This document shows, in pieces, positions 30,520 to 39,971 of a DNA stretch of 64,000 nucleotides (the first letter of the stretch is position 1; every line of letters starts with the position of its first letter). Below the pieces are notes generated by a model that worked only from the letters and a program-made list of their open reading frames with translations, had not been told where the DNA came from and ran no database searches. The stretch is from Candidatus Parabacteroides intestinigallinarum (GTDB lineage: Bacteria > Bacteroidota > Bacteroidia > Bacteroidales > Tannerellaceae). The position numbers and the translations under genes were made by a program. The stretch lies in the NCBI GenBank assembly GCA_019114945.1, contig DXEN01000010.1, forward strand, positions 1 to 64,000, written 5' to 3'.

Positions 30520-32448
30520 ATGAATTACGGATTCGTCAAAGTCGCGGCGGCCATTCCCCACGTGAAAGTGGCCGACTGTTTTTACAATATTCAACAGATA
30601 GAGGGGCTACTCAGGCAAGCCGCCCAAAAGGATGTACAGATTATCGCCTTCCCGGAATTGTCGATAACCTCTTACACTTGCATGGACCTGTTCTCGCAAG
30701 AGATCCTGCTTCGGAACGCGGAGAAGGCTTTACTGGATTTGGTAAACGCCACGGCCGACCTGGATTTGCTAGCGATTGTCGGTTGCCCGCTCGTCAGCGA
30801 TAACCAGTTGATAAACGCCGCCGTCGTTTTCCAACGTGGCGAGATCTTAGGCGTAGTGCCCAAGAGTTACCTGCCGAACTACAAGGAATTCCAAGAAGAG
30901 CGATGGTTCACTCCTTCCGCCCATTTGCAACATTCCATGATCACGATCGGGAATCGGGAAATTCCATTGGATTGTTACCTGATTTTCGAATACGAGCAAA
31001 CACGTGTAGGCATCGAGATCTGCGAGGATTTATGGGTACCCATTCCTCCCAGCTCCGAGCTGGCCATGCAAGGGGCGAACCTGATATTCAACATATCCGC
31101 CAGCAACGAGTTAATCGGGAAACACGCCTATCTACGTTCCTTGATCCAGCAACAATCCGCACGCTGTATCGCCGGATATATCTACGCTTCCGCCGGTTTC
31201 GGCGAATCGAGTACCGACCTTGTATTCGCGGGCAACGGCATTATAGCGGAAAACGGGACGATACTCCAAGAGTCCGACCGTTTTTCCATGGACGAGCAAC
31301 TGATTATCAGCGAAATCGACATCGAGAACCTACGAAACGACCGGCGAGTCAATACGTGCTTCACACGAGGTTTCTTGAACCATAATATGGACAATGGCAC
31401 GATCGTACCGTTCAGCCTTCCTTGCCGGGCATTGGAATTGACGCGGGAGATAGACCCAAGGCCTTTCACCCCTTCCGGCGACGCCCTGCGCGAACGCTGC
31501 GAGGAAATATTCCATATCCAGGTGGCGGGATTGGCCAAACGAATCCTTCACGCACATGCGTCGACCGCCGTTATCGGCATATCCGGTGGATTGGATTCCA
31601 CGCTGGCTTTATTGGTCACGGCGATGACATTCGACGCGCTGAAAATGCCCCGGGAAAAGATTATCGGCATCACCATGCCTGGCTTCGGTACGACCGGGCG
31701 AACCTATCGCAACGCGGTCAACTTGATACACTCGTTAGGCGTGACGCTGAAAGAGATTTCCATCAAGGAGGCATGTATCCAACATTTCAAAGATATCGAT
31801 CATGATATCGACACGCACGACGTGACCTACGAGAACAGCCAAGCGCGCGAGCGCACCCAAATCCTGATGGACGTGGCGAACCAATCGAACGGCTTGGTAG
31901 TAGGAACCGGAGACCTCTCCGAACTTGCCCTGGGATGGGCTACCTACAACGGCGACCACATGTCGATGTACGGAGTGAACGCCGGCATCCCGAAGACTCT
32001 CGTACGCTACTTGGTGGAATGGGTGGCCCGTCATAAAGTAGACGAGAACTCTCGCGCTACCTTATTGGACATCATCGATACGCCTATCAGCCCGGAATTA
32101 ATCCCCGCCGACGAGCAAGGAAATATCCGGCAAAAAACAGAGGATTTGGTAGGACCTTACGAGTTGCACGATTTCTTCCTCTATCATTTCCTTCGTTTCG
32201 GCGCATCGCCGGCGAAAATCTATTTCTTGGCTCAACAAGCGTTTAAGGGCAGCTACGACCGCACGACTATCAAGAAATGGCTTTACACCTTCTTCCGCCG
32301 CTTCTTCCAGCAACAGTTCAAACGCAGTTGCCTGCCGGACGGTCCGAAAGTAGGCTCTATCAGCCTGTCGCCCCGTGGCGATTGGCGGATGCCCAGCGAC
32401 GCGATGGCGACACTCTGGCTACAAGAAGCGGAGCGTCTGCCCGAATAA
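30520..32448 (+). CDS. nadE: Glutamine-dependent NAD(+) synthetase
   Basis: Nitrilase-like N-terminus; VIGISGGLDSTLALLVTAM synthetase motif. Confidence 0.95.
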   Translation: MNYGFVKVAAAIPHVKVADCFYNIQQIEGLLRQAAQKDVQIIAFPELSITSYTCMDLFSQEILLRNAEKALLDLVNATADLDLLAIVGCPLVSDNQLINAAVVFQRGEILGVVPKSYLPNYKEFQEERWFTPSAHLQHSMITIGNREIPLDCYLIFEYEQTRVGIEICEDLWVPIPPSSELAMQGANLIFNISASNELIGKHAYLRSLIQQQSARCIAGYIYASAGFGESSTDLVFAGNGIIAENGTILQESDRFSMDEQLIISEIDIENLRNDRRVNTCFTRGFLNHNMDNGTIVPFSLPCRALELTREIDPRPFTPSGDALRERCEEIFHIQVAGLAKRILHAHASTAVIGISGGLDSTLALLVTAMTFDALKMPREKIIGITMPGFGTTGRTYRNAVNLIHSLGVTLKEISIKEACIQHFKDIDHDIDTHDVTYENSQARERTQILMDVANQSNGLVVGTGDLSELALGWATYNGDHMSMYGVNAGIPKTLVRYLVEWVARHKVDENSRATLLDIIDTPISPELIPADEQGNIRQKTEDLVGPYELHDFFLYHFLRFGASPAKIYFLAQQAFKGSYDRTTIKKWLYTFFRRFFQQQFKRSCLPDGPKVGSISLSPRGDWRMPSDAMATLWLQEAERLPE

Positions 32449-32453
32449 AGCGA

Positions 32454-33728
32454 TTAATTCTTGGCGAGGCGGACAACGTCCGCCCCCGAGACCCGCTGGT
32501 AGACGCGTAAACCAAACTCGGGGACAATGGCCAGCACATGATCGAACAGGTCGGCTTGGATGCGTTCGTATTCCACCCATTCCTTGTTCGAGGAGAAGCA
32601 GTACAACTCTATGGGAATCCCTGTATCGGTTGGCTGCAGGTGGCGTACCATGCAAACCAATTCCTTGTTAATCTCCGGGAGACTTCGCAAATAGCGGACG
32701 AGGTAGGCACGGAAAACCCCTAAATTCGTCAACCGATGGCCATTGACGGGCACGCTCCCGTCAATGCCATATTCCGTATTGTATTTCTCCAAATCCTGCT
32801 CGCTGAATTCAATATAATCGCGGATAAGCGATATTTTCCGGAAGCGCTCCAGCATCTCGGGCGTGCAGAAACAGACACTTGTCATATCGATGTTGATAGA
32901 GCGCTTGATACGCCGCCCGGGCGACTCGGTCATGGCGCGCCAGTTCTGGAAAGCGTCGCTTACCAAGGCATAAGGCGGTATGGTCGTGATCGTATTGTCG
33001 AAGTTGCGCACCTTGACGGCATAAAGCGTGACCTCGGTCACCGTACCGTTCGCGCCATACTTCTCCATCGTAATCCAATCGCCGGGACGTAGCATATCGT
33101 TCATCGACAATTGGATACCCGCCACGAAACCCAATATCGTATCCTTGAAGACCAACGTCATAATGGCGGCGGAAGCGCCCAGACCGGCAAGCAGGGAAAC
33201 CGGCGAGCGGTTGATCAGCACGCTGATAATCAATATACCGCCAATCAGGAAAATGATGACTTGCAGGATTTGCACGAAACCTTTCAGCGGCTTGTTCCGG
33301 AAAACATCCTTCTGGTTATAAACCTCAAGGACTACGTTCAACGAGGCATAAACAAACCGGAGGACGACCGCAATGACATAAACCAAGCACAACTTTCGCA
33401 ACAGTTGCAACGTCACGGGTGTCTCCTCCGCGAGGAAAGCGAAAGGCAACAAGACGTAAATCAGCACCGCCGGAATGATGTGCATCATCTTGTGGATGAT
33501 CTTGCGCTCCACGATCAAGTCGTCCCATTGGTTCTTCGTCCGCTTCGCCACCCGCTTGAACATCTCCAGAAAGATGCATCGGCATATATAATCGATAGCC
33601 ACCGTGACCCCGATAATCAGCAAAAGGATCATGATATTATCCCAATACCCGGAGGTCGCGCGGATTAATCCCATTCGTGTGAGCAAGTCATAAATCCAAT
33701 CATGAATCTGTTCCATATCTAATTTCAA
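32454..33728 (-). CDS. Mechanosensitive ion channel family protein (MscS-like)
   Basis: FKDTILGFVAGIQLSMNDMLRPGDWITMEKYGANGTVTEVTLYAVKVRNFDNTITTIPPYALVSDAFQNW. Confidence 0.92.
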   Translation of the reverse strand: MKLDMEQIHDWIYDLLTRMGLIRATSGYWDNIMILLLIIGVTVAIDYICRCIFLEMFKRVAKRTKNQWDDLIVERKIIHKMMHIIPAVLIYVLLPFAFLAEETPVTLQLLRKLCLVYVIAVVLRFVYASLNVVLEVYNQKDVFRNKPLKGFVQILQVIIFLIGGILIISVLINRSPVSLLAGLGASAAIMTLVFKDTILGFVAGIQLSMNDMLRPGDWITMEKYGANGTVTEVTLYAVKVRNFDNTITTIPPYALVSDAFQNWRAMTESPGRRIKRSINIDMTSVCFCTPEMLERFRKISLIRDYIEFSEQDLEKYNTEYGIDGSVPVNGHRLTNLGVFRAYLVRYLRSLPEINKELVCMVRHLQPTDTGIPIELYCFSSNKEWVEYERIQADLFDHVLAIVPEFGLRVYQRVSGADVVRLAKN

Positions 33729-33768
33729 TTTAAAATTTCAGACAGACGCTCCTTCATCTATCATCACA

Positions 33769-33776
33769 CAAATGTA
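33769..33776 (-). promoter_or_regulatory. -7 box TACATTTG for the MscS-like gene
   Basis: CAAATGTA on + strand. Confidence 0.6.
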
Positions 33777-33865
33777 ATCAAAAGTGAACTTCCACGCAAA
33801 CGGGAATCAACTCGTCCGACGAAATCGCATACCGACGGGAAGCCGCGACTGGCGCGTCGCTCGCA

Positions 33866-34276
33866 TCAGACCGGTTCACCAAACTCGTAATGCTCAAAAA
33901 CGGGAGGCGTAGGCGACAGGTCGTAATAATCCAGCTTGGCGATAGGCAGGCGGAAATAGACCAAATCCGTATAGCGCTTATACAGACGGGGCAAGACCGG
34001 ATTGTCCGCATATATCTCGCGAGCCAAAGCGTCGGGAACGTCAAACACGGCGCACCCGGTCAATCGCACGGATATATCGCCGTCCATGGCAAGCAGCTCG
34101 ACATGGGGATTCTCCCGCAACTGCCGATACACTTCTTTGCGAGGGGAAGTGGCGAAATAGAGGGTATGCCCTTCCTGCCTCATGATTTGGAACACCCTGA
34201 TTTTAGGTTTATCTTGTTCTACGGTGGCAAAGGCCACGTCCTTATGACCGCTTAAAAAATCAAATGCTTTTTCCAT
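33866..34276 (-). CDS. Pyridoxamine 5'-phosphate oxidase family protein
   Basis: KDVAFATVEQDKPKIRVFQIMRQEGHTLYFATSPRKEVYRQLRENPHVELLAMDG. Confidence 0.85.
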   Translation of the reverse strand: MEKAFDFLSGHKDVAFATVEQDKPKIRVFQIMRQEGHTLYFATSPRKEVYRQLRENPHVELLAMDGDISVRLTGCAVFDVPDALAREIYADNPVLPRLYKRYTDLVYFRLPIAKLDYYDLSPTPPVFEHYEFGEPV

Positions 34277-34322
34277 TATCGAGATTCGTTTATACCTTTA
34301 TATTATATACTTTACCGAAAAG

Positions 34323-34365
34323 GCTCCGGACGGCGTGATACACACGCGCCGCCCGGAGCGTTATG
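34323..34365 (-). terminator. Stem-loop terminator of the 34380-35222 gene
   Basis: Minus strand GCTCCGGGCGGCG...CGCCGTCCGGAGC then CTTTTC. Confidence 0.6.
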
Positions 34366-34379
34366 ATTCGCACTATACC

Positions 34380-35222
34380 TTATTTATATAAAGCCTTGCC
34401 TAAATCCGCCAGTCCCGCCTCTCCGGGCAAGCCGGGATAAGCGCTCTTCAAGGCATCCACAAATCCTTGCGCCGTTTGATTCGCGGCGAGCAACTCTTTC
34501 ACCTTTTTCAAGTAAGCGATCTTGAACTCCACCGCGTCCCGCTTCGCCACGCCGCCATGTCCGCCGATGAACAGCTCCGCGCCCGAGGCCAACGAGTTCT
34601 CCGCCTCGGCGATCTCCGCGTCGATAGCGGCCGGAGAGGAAACCTGCAAATGGCTGACGTGTGCCTTCGCTGGAGTCCAGTGCGTGTAATAGGCCTTCCC
34701 CCCTATCAGGATGCTCGCTCCAGGGAAATCCGATGTCGCCCCGCGGCGGAACTCAAACGAGACACCCGCCCAAGTCCGCGTCGTGCCGAAAGCCACCTCC
34801 GTAGCCTTACCCGTAGGCATCTCGGTCATCGCGTCGCCGAACGCTTGCGCGAAGCCTTTCATCATGCCGCCATACACCTCACCCTTGGTAAAAGCGGGCA
34901 TGCCTTCCGCCATTACCACGTCGTGGCTTCCGGTCCCTCCCACGTGATAGTCCGTGACGCGTTTCTCCACGGGCTTCCCCAATTGAGAAAGATAAGCGTC
35001 GAACTCTGCCACGTTATCCTTGAACAGCGGCTGCTCCATGGTCACAAGCGCATCCTCGCCCTCGACGATGTAACTCGCGTCGCCCAACGCGTCGTTGGTG
35101 TAATACACATGCAATTTGTAATTGCCGAGGTCGTGTACCTCGAAACGTCCCTTAGTCTGTGCCATAACTGTAATTGTTAAAAGATTGAACAAAACAAATA
35201 ATACCTTTCTCATCATATTCAT
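34380..35222 (-). CDS. Secreted metallo-beta-lactamase-fold-like protein with atypical active-site region
   Basis: Signal peptide; MBL-like layout but no HxHxDH (TDYHVGGTGSHDVV instead). Confidence 0.6.
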   Translation of the reverse strand: MNMMRKVLFVLFNLLTITVMAQTKGRFEVHDLGNYKLHVYYTNDALGDASYIVEGEDALVTMEQPLFKDNVAEFDAYLSQLGKPVEKRVTDYHVGGTGSHDVVMAEGMPAFTKGEVYGGMMKGFAQAFGDAMTEMPTGKATEVAFGTTRTWAGVSFEFRRGATSDFPGASILIGGKAYYTHWTPAKAHVSHLQVSSPAAIDAEIAEAENSLASGAELFIGGHGGVAKRDAVEFKIAYLKKVKELLAANQTAQGFVDALKSAYPGLPGEAGLADLGKALYK

Positions 35223-35258
35223 TTTTACTGGTTATACAATAATGCCTGATTCCTTATT

Positions 35259-35753
35259 CTACCGAATACCTGAATAATGGATATGCACCAACCTCCATTC
35301 TCCATCCACTCCTTTCTCAAAGATTTGCGTTTCCCGTCCCTTGGTATGGTGCGCCGTACCATCTATTCTTGTGGCATCAAATATCCAGGTAAATTCCGAC
35401 CACGCCGTGCTATCGTTCACATGGACTTTCAATTCATCTTTCCGCAAATCGCGTTTGGTAAACCAAGTCCCAAAGATTCCGACCACCAAACTGTCCCGAA
35501 TCTCTTGATATGTAGAATAATAGCCGGAAGGCCCTATAAAGGAAACTTTTGTATCGTGCGACCATATTCGGTTGACCAATGCCGTGTCACACAGGTTTAT
35601 TGTCTCTATATATTGGCTGATCAACCGTTCGACGGCCGCTTTATCATTTTCCGGCTTAACGGGCATTTCCCGTTTTGTCACCTTCGCACAACTTGCCAAC
35701 GCTACAGCTGTCGACATCAAAAAGAGAACAGTCATACGTGTTACATCCTTCAT
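35259..35753 (-). CDS. SnoaL/DUF4440-like lipoprotein
   Basis: AVERLISQYIETINLCDTALVNRIWSHDTKVSFIGPSGYYSTYQEIRDSLV ... GEWRLVHIHYSG; lipobox ALASC. Confidence 0.75.
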   Translation of the reverse strand: MKDVTRMTVLFLMSTAVALASCAKVTKREMPVKPENDKAAVERLISQYIETINLCDTALVNRIWSHDTKVSFIGPSGYYSTYQEIRDSLVVGIFGTWFTKRDLRKDELKVHVNDSTAWSEFTWIFDATRIDGTAHHTKGRETQIFEKGVDGEWRLVHIHYSGIR

Positions 35754-36017
35754 GCTCTAAATATTAAAAGTTTATTACTAACTAAAAAGCTCTCTTGTTT
35801 CCTTCACGTCGCAAAGGTAGAATACGTATTTTAATCCCGCAAGTAGGTTCTTGCGCGTCAGATACTTACGCCGAAGTAACCATTGTTGGACGTAAGCGAC
35901 TTACCTACGAAAATATTTTTGAGAAAAGTTTATTGCCGCATGCTTGTCCTGTTTCCTGATTTCCGTTATCTTCGCAAACAGATAATTAAAAACCATTAAA
36001 CCTTTAAATAAAGGCAT

Positions 36018-36266
36018 ATGAAACTGACATGGGTTACCGCTGCCAGTTACATGGATGGCTACCGGCTGGCGCTTACATTCAATGATGGTAGCCGCAAAGT
36101 ATTCGATTTTTCCCAGCTATTGGCCACCAAGCCCACACGATTTGGCGCATTAGCGCAACCGGAAGTGTTCAAGAATTTCGCTCTCGATGGTTGGACCGTC
36201 ACTTGGGACAACGGTAAGATTGACATCGCACCGGAATATCTCTTAGAACACGGGGTTGAGGTGTGA
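36018..36266 (+). CDS. DUF2442 domain-containing protein
   Basis: YRLALTFNDGSRKVFDFSQLL...FKNFALDGWTVTWDNGKIDIAPEYLLEHG; -7 box TATCTTCG at 35967. Confidence 0.85.
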   Translation: MKLTWVTAASYMDGYRLALTFNDGSRKVFDFSQLLATKPTRFGALAQPEVFKNFALDGWTVTWDNGKIDIAPEYLLEHGVEV

Positions 36267-36286
36267 GAGAATCATGAATCCTCCCC

Positions 36287-36528
36287 GATAACCGCTTTCC
36301 CCGCGTGGGACAACCGAAATCGGGACGGAGAAGCGCTGTCTACCCAGTCGACAGTACCAATCCGGCGGGAGAACCGCTTTCCCCGCGGGGGACAATCGAA
36401 ATCGGGGCGGAGAAGCGCTATCTACCCAGTCGACAGTACCAATCCGGCGGGAGAAGCATCGTCGACTCAGTCGACAGCCCTTATCCGTGCCGATTGACGT
36501 TGTCGACCGAATCGCGATCCCCGCTCCC
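36287..36528. repeat. Array F: 41-nt tandem repeat
   Basis: GATAAC/GAGAA(C/G)C at 36287, 36328, 36369, 36410, 36451; GTCGACAG at 36347, 36429, 36470 (82, 41). Confidence 0.93.
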
Positions 36529-36579
36529 TTTCCCAAGACTTACGCGAAAAAGGCTTTTGCCATCCGGGGAAAATATACT

Positions 36580-36587
36580 TACCTTTG
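36580..36587 (+). promoter_or_regulatory. -7 box TACCTTTG for the HxlR gene, with TTTTG upstream
   Basis: TTTTG-~20 nt-TACCTTTG. Confidence 0.65.
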
Positions 36588-36613
36588 TAGAGTAATTTGA
36601 AAGGCAATATCAT

Positions 36614-36988
36614 ATGGATAGAACAATGATTGAAGACGCGGTATTCCCGGGTTGCCCGATACGGAATATCTTATCCAAGCTTTGCGATAAATGGTCGCTT
36701 CTGGTCATATACACGCTGGACAAGTCGGACAAGAGAACCATACGGTTCAAGGAGTTGCAGCGCGAGATTCCCGACATCTCGCAAAAGATGCTGACCGTGA
36801 CCCTACGCACGTTGGAGAGCGACGGCTACGTGACCCGCACAGTGTATCCGGAAGTTCCTCCCAGGGTCGAGTACGCGCTGACGGCTCGGACGCGCTCCTT
36901 GCTTCCGCATATAAACGCCTTGATAGGATGGGCGCTGGAGAATATGGACGCTATCATGAAGGACAGAAAGAAGGCCCACGGGCGTTAG
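36614..36988 (+). CDS. HxlR-family winged-helix transcriptional regulator
   Basis: CPIRNILSKLCDKWSLLVIYTLDKSDKRTIRFKELQREIPDISQKMLTVTLRTLESDGYVTRTVYPEVPPRVEYALT. Confidence 0.93.
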   Translation: MDRTMIEDAVFPGCPIRNILSKLCDKWSLLVIYTLDKSDKRTIRFKELQREIPDISQKMLTVTLRTLESDGYVTRTVYPEVPPRVEYALTARTRSLLPHINALIGWALENMDAIMKDRKKAHGR

Positions 36989-36989
36989 C

Positions 36990-37075
36990 TTATGATGATG
37001 GGCATTGCCAACCCTTTAGAATGCCCATGCTAAGAAACGAACGATGCCCATCATTAGCACCTAAGGATGCCCATC
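36990..37075. repeat. Array C: 23-nt period, core ATGGGCAT/ATGCCCAT (same core as array B)
   Basis: Cores at 36998, 37021, 37044, 37067, constant 23-nt step; last unit lies in the helicase 3' end. Confidence 0.92.
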
Positions 37076-38989
37076 GCCGGAAGCGTTGAACACCAATACT
37101 TTCCCGTGCTTCTCGATATAATCGTACAACGCTTTGTAGAAGGCGTGGCGCGTGAGCGTGGAGGCATCGCCGACGATTATCAATTTCATCCGGGCACGGG
37201 TGATGGCGACGTTCATCCGGCGCAAGTCGTTCAAGAAACCGATCCGTCCCTCTTCGTTGGCACGAACCAGGCTGATCAGGATCACGTCCCGCTCCTGCCC
37301 CTGGAAACCATCCACCGTATGCGCCGTGATCAAGCCTCGCAACGGCCGCAAGGAAGCGTCCCGCTTAATCAATCCGCGCATGCACCGCACTTGCTCCTTG
37401 TAAGGCGATATCAAACCGAAGTCGATACGCTCCTCCAGCACCCGCTCCTTCCCGATCCGCTCGATATAAGCGCGTAGCTGGCCGACCAACAACTCCGCCT
37501 CTTGCCGGTTCACCCGGCTCATGCTTTCCGAAGGGGTCTCCTCCGCGAAGTCGAGATTCGAGGTGTCGTACCATACGACGGGCGTGTCCAGCCGCAAGAT
37601 ACCCCGCTGGCCCACCTCGGGAGCGGACTCCAACTCGTCGTGATAAAACCAATGGGAAGAGAAGCGCATGATGTCCTCGTGCATGCGATACTGCACCCGT
37701 AGCAGGGAAACCGTCTCCGGTTTCGAGGTAGCGATCTTCCGCATCAGGGTATGGCTCAATCCGCCTCGTTCGGCCTCCACGCATTTCACCGTGGGCGGCA
37801 ATTGATGATGGTCGCCCGCCAGGATTACCCGATCCGCCTTGCCGATCGCTATCCAGCAAGCCGCCTCCAAGGCTTGCGCCGCCTCGTCGATGAATAGCGT
37901 GGTGAAATGCCGGTTCATCATCACCCGGTTGGCCGAACCGACCAACGTGCAGGCGACAACCCGCGCCTCGTCGAATAACTCGCTATCGATCTTGACCTCC
38001 AGCTCCGTGGCACGGAACCTGAGGCGGGACAAGCGGTTGCGAATCGTATCCTGCTCCTCGCGGCTACGCCCGCGCCGGTTGGCCCGCATCTCGCGGATCG
38101 CCTTCCGGATGCCCCACAACTCCGCGTAATCCGGATGCGCCTCGAAACGTCGCTCATAAGTAAACGAGAGCATCTTGTCGTTCACGCGTGTCGGGTTCCC
38201 GACACGGAGCACCGCGATACCCCGGTCGGTCAGTTTCTCCGATATCCAATCGACGGCGGTATTGCTTTGGGCGCACACCAACACCTGGTTCTCCCGATGC
38301 AACGTCTCGTAGATAGCCTCCACCAAGGTCGTAGTCTTTCCCGTACCGGGAGGGCCATGCACGATCGCTACCTCCTTGGCGGCCAGCACATGATTCACCG
38401 CCGCCTCTTGCGACGGATTCAACCACGGGAAACGAATGGGGAACAATGCGCGCCACTGGGTCTTCGTGGTTCCCAGAAACACGTCCCGAAGGTGCGCCAA
38501 GGTATTGTTTCTCGCCCGCATGACATCCGACAAGGCGGCGAACATGGAGCGGTAGCTTGTCTCGTCGAAATACAGTTGCACGCCAAGGTCGCCGCCTTTC
38601 CCTTGCAAATCCACCAAGGCCGCGGGCGAAGGCAGGATAACCACCATCCGATCCTCGCGCACATAACTGATTACGGCGGAGAAATCCAAGAACCTCGGCT
38701 TTCCGAGACTATCGGTAGTAAAAAAACAGACCGGGCGACCGTGCTCGAAATTATGCTCGGTCTCCCAGTCCTCCACACGCTCGATCTCAATCACCAGCTG
38801 GTTCAACGAATTGTAATAACTCCGCCCCGGCGCGACCGGATACCAGCAAATTCCCCGCGCGATCCGTTTCCGCAAACCCATGCTCTCGGCCTGCTGCCGA
38901 TAAAGCTCTTTCTCGTAGGTATATTCCATCCGTAAAAGGTCGTTCTGCCGTTGCAGGTCCGCGAGCGGGGAAAGCTGATTGTTTGCCAT
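37061..38989 (-). CDS. SMUBP2/IGHMBP2-like superfamily 1 DNA/RNA helicase
   Basis: VHGPPGTGKTTTLVEAIYETL; FIDEAAQALEAACWIAIGKADRVILAGDHHQLPPTV; DGFQGQERDVILISLVRAN. Confidence 0.92.
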   Translation of the reverse strand: MANNQLSPLADLQRQNDLLRMEYTYEKELYRQQAESMGLRKRIARGICWYPVAPGRSYYNSLNQLVIEIERVEDWETEHNFEHGRPVCFFTTDSLGKPRFLDFSAVISYVREDRMVVILPSPAALVDLQGKGGDLGVQLYFDETSYRSMFAALSDVMRARNNTLAHLRDVFLGTTKTQWRALFPIRFPWLNPSQEAAVNHVLAAKEVAIVHGPPGTGKTTTLVEAIYETLHRENQVLVCAQSNTAVDWISEKLTDRGIAVLRVGNPTRVNDKMLSFTYERRFEAHPDYAELWGIRKAIREMRANRRGRSREEQDTIRNRLSRLRFRATELEVKIDSELFDEARVVACTLVGSANRVMMNRHFTTLFIDEAAQALEAACWIAIGKADRVILAGDHHQLPPTVKCVEAERGGLSHTLMRKIATSKPETVSLLRVQYRMHEDIMRFSSHWFYHDELESAPEVGQRGILRLDTPVVWYDTSNLDFAEETPSESMSRVNRQEAELLVGQLRAYIERIGKERVLEERIDFGLISPYKEQVRCMRGLIKRDASLRPLRGLITAHTVDGFQGQERDVILISLVRANEEGRIGFLNDLRRMNVAITRARMKLIIVGDASTLTRHAFYKALYDYIEKHGKVLVFNASGDGHP

Positions 38990-39018
38990 GATGCGATATC
39001 CATTTTAAAAACCGGGCG

Positions 39019-39026
39019 CGAAAGTA
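39019..39026 (-). promoter_or_regulatory. -7 box TACTTTCG for the helicase
   Basis: CGAAAGTA on + strand. Confidence 0.5.
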
Positions 39027-39057
39027 CGGAAAATATTCCGATAGCGAAAACGAGGAC

Positions 39058-39453
39058 TTAATCCTTCAATTCCAGTTTCACGTCCCGGTAAATCGACCGC
39101 ACGATGCTCAAGATGTACAAGGAATGCTCGATATTCTGCCTCAACGACTCCTCGTCCGTATAATAGAACTCGCACGAGGCCGTCACGTTCCTCAGCGTCG
39201 GATCGATGTATACCTTCGCGAGCTTGATCTGGCGCGTCACCTTGTTGCAGGCGAAAAGGGAAAGCGTCTCCTCGCCCTCATCCACCTCGTTGAACTGCGG
39301 CAACAGGAAAGCCAAGTAAGGCTCCTCCTCCTCGCCGATAATCACCATGATATTTTTCATCTGATAATAAAACGAGATATCGCCATCCTCGTCCACCTCC
39401 GGCTTATAGCCCATATCCTCCAGGGCTTTCAAAACCAATTCCGTCTTTGTCAT
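39058..39453 (-). CDS. YbjN/T3SS-chaperone-fold-like hypothetical protein
   Basis: 131 aa acidic protein; operon with AAA ATPase; family assignment from sequence character only. Confidence 0.5.
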   Translation of the reverse strand: MTKTELVLKALEDMGYKPEVDEDGDISFYYQMKNIMVIIGEEEEPYLAFLLPQFNEVDEGEETLSLFACNKVTRQIKLAKVYIDPTLRNVTASCEFYYTDEESLRQNIEHSLYILSIVRSIYRDVKLELKD

Positions 39454-39484
39454 CGTAATGTCCTCCTTATATTATATAGGGTTA

Positions 39485-39931
39485 TCAATCGTTATCCTCA
39501 GTCGTCTCATCCACGTCGGGGTCGTTCGCCTCCCCATCGGTCGTTTCGCCCTCCTCGGCCGCGAAAACCTTCCGGGCAAGAAACAGCGATGCCTCCAAAT
39601 GATAGATCATACGGGTGATTACCGCGCGAAGATCCTCTTCCTCCCCGATGCATTCCCGCTCGTAGAACAGCCACATGCTATCGCCCACCTTATGGGCTTT
39701 CACATACTTAAACATCGTGTTGAGCTTATCGACCCATTGATAGAACAAGGACGCGTTGTCCTCCTCGAAATCTTGTATGCCTGGCACACAAAGGCTCAAA
39801 AACTCATCGTCGTCCTCATTCGGGATATAAAAATAACTCGCTCCCTCGTATTTAAAACCATATCCCCAGTCGTCAAGCTCCTCGCAATTGAATCCCAAAT
39901 TCTTGAGCACTTCCAATACTTTCTCTTTCAT
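39485..39931 (-). CDS. YbjN-like hypothetical protein with acidic tail
   Basis: 148 aa; start and layout similar to 39058-39453 (MKEKVLEVLKNLGF.. vs MTKTELVLKALEDMGY..). Confidence 0.5.
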   Translation of the reverse strand: MKEKVLEVLKNLGFNCEELDDWGYGFKYEGASYFYIPNEDDDEFLSLCVPGIQDFEEDNASLFYQWVDKLNTMFKYVKAHKVGDSMWLFYERECIGEEEDLRAVITRMIYHLEASLFLARKVFAAEEGETTDGEANDPDVDETTEDND

Positions 39932-39971
39932 GATCTTTCTTTTTTATAAGGTTTATACTATAGCTTTTATT

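Noticed and set aside
36305-36595. 96-aa plus ORF and 97-aa minus ORF over array F
   Set aside because: Translate the 41-nt repeats; no independent support.
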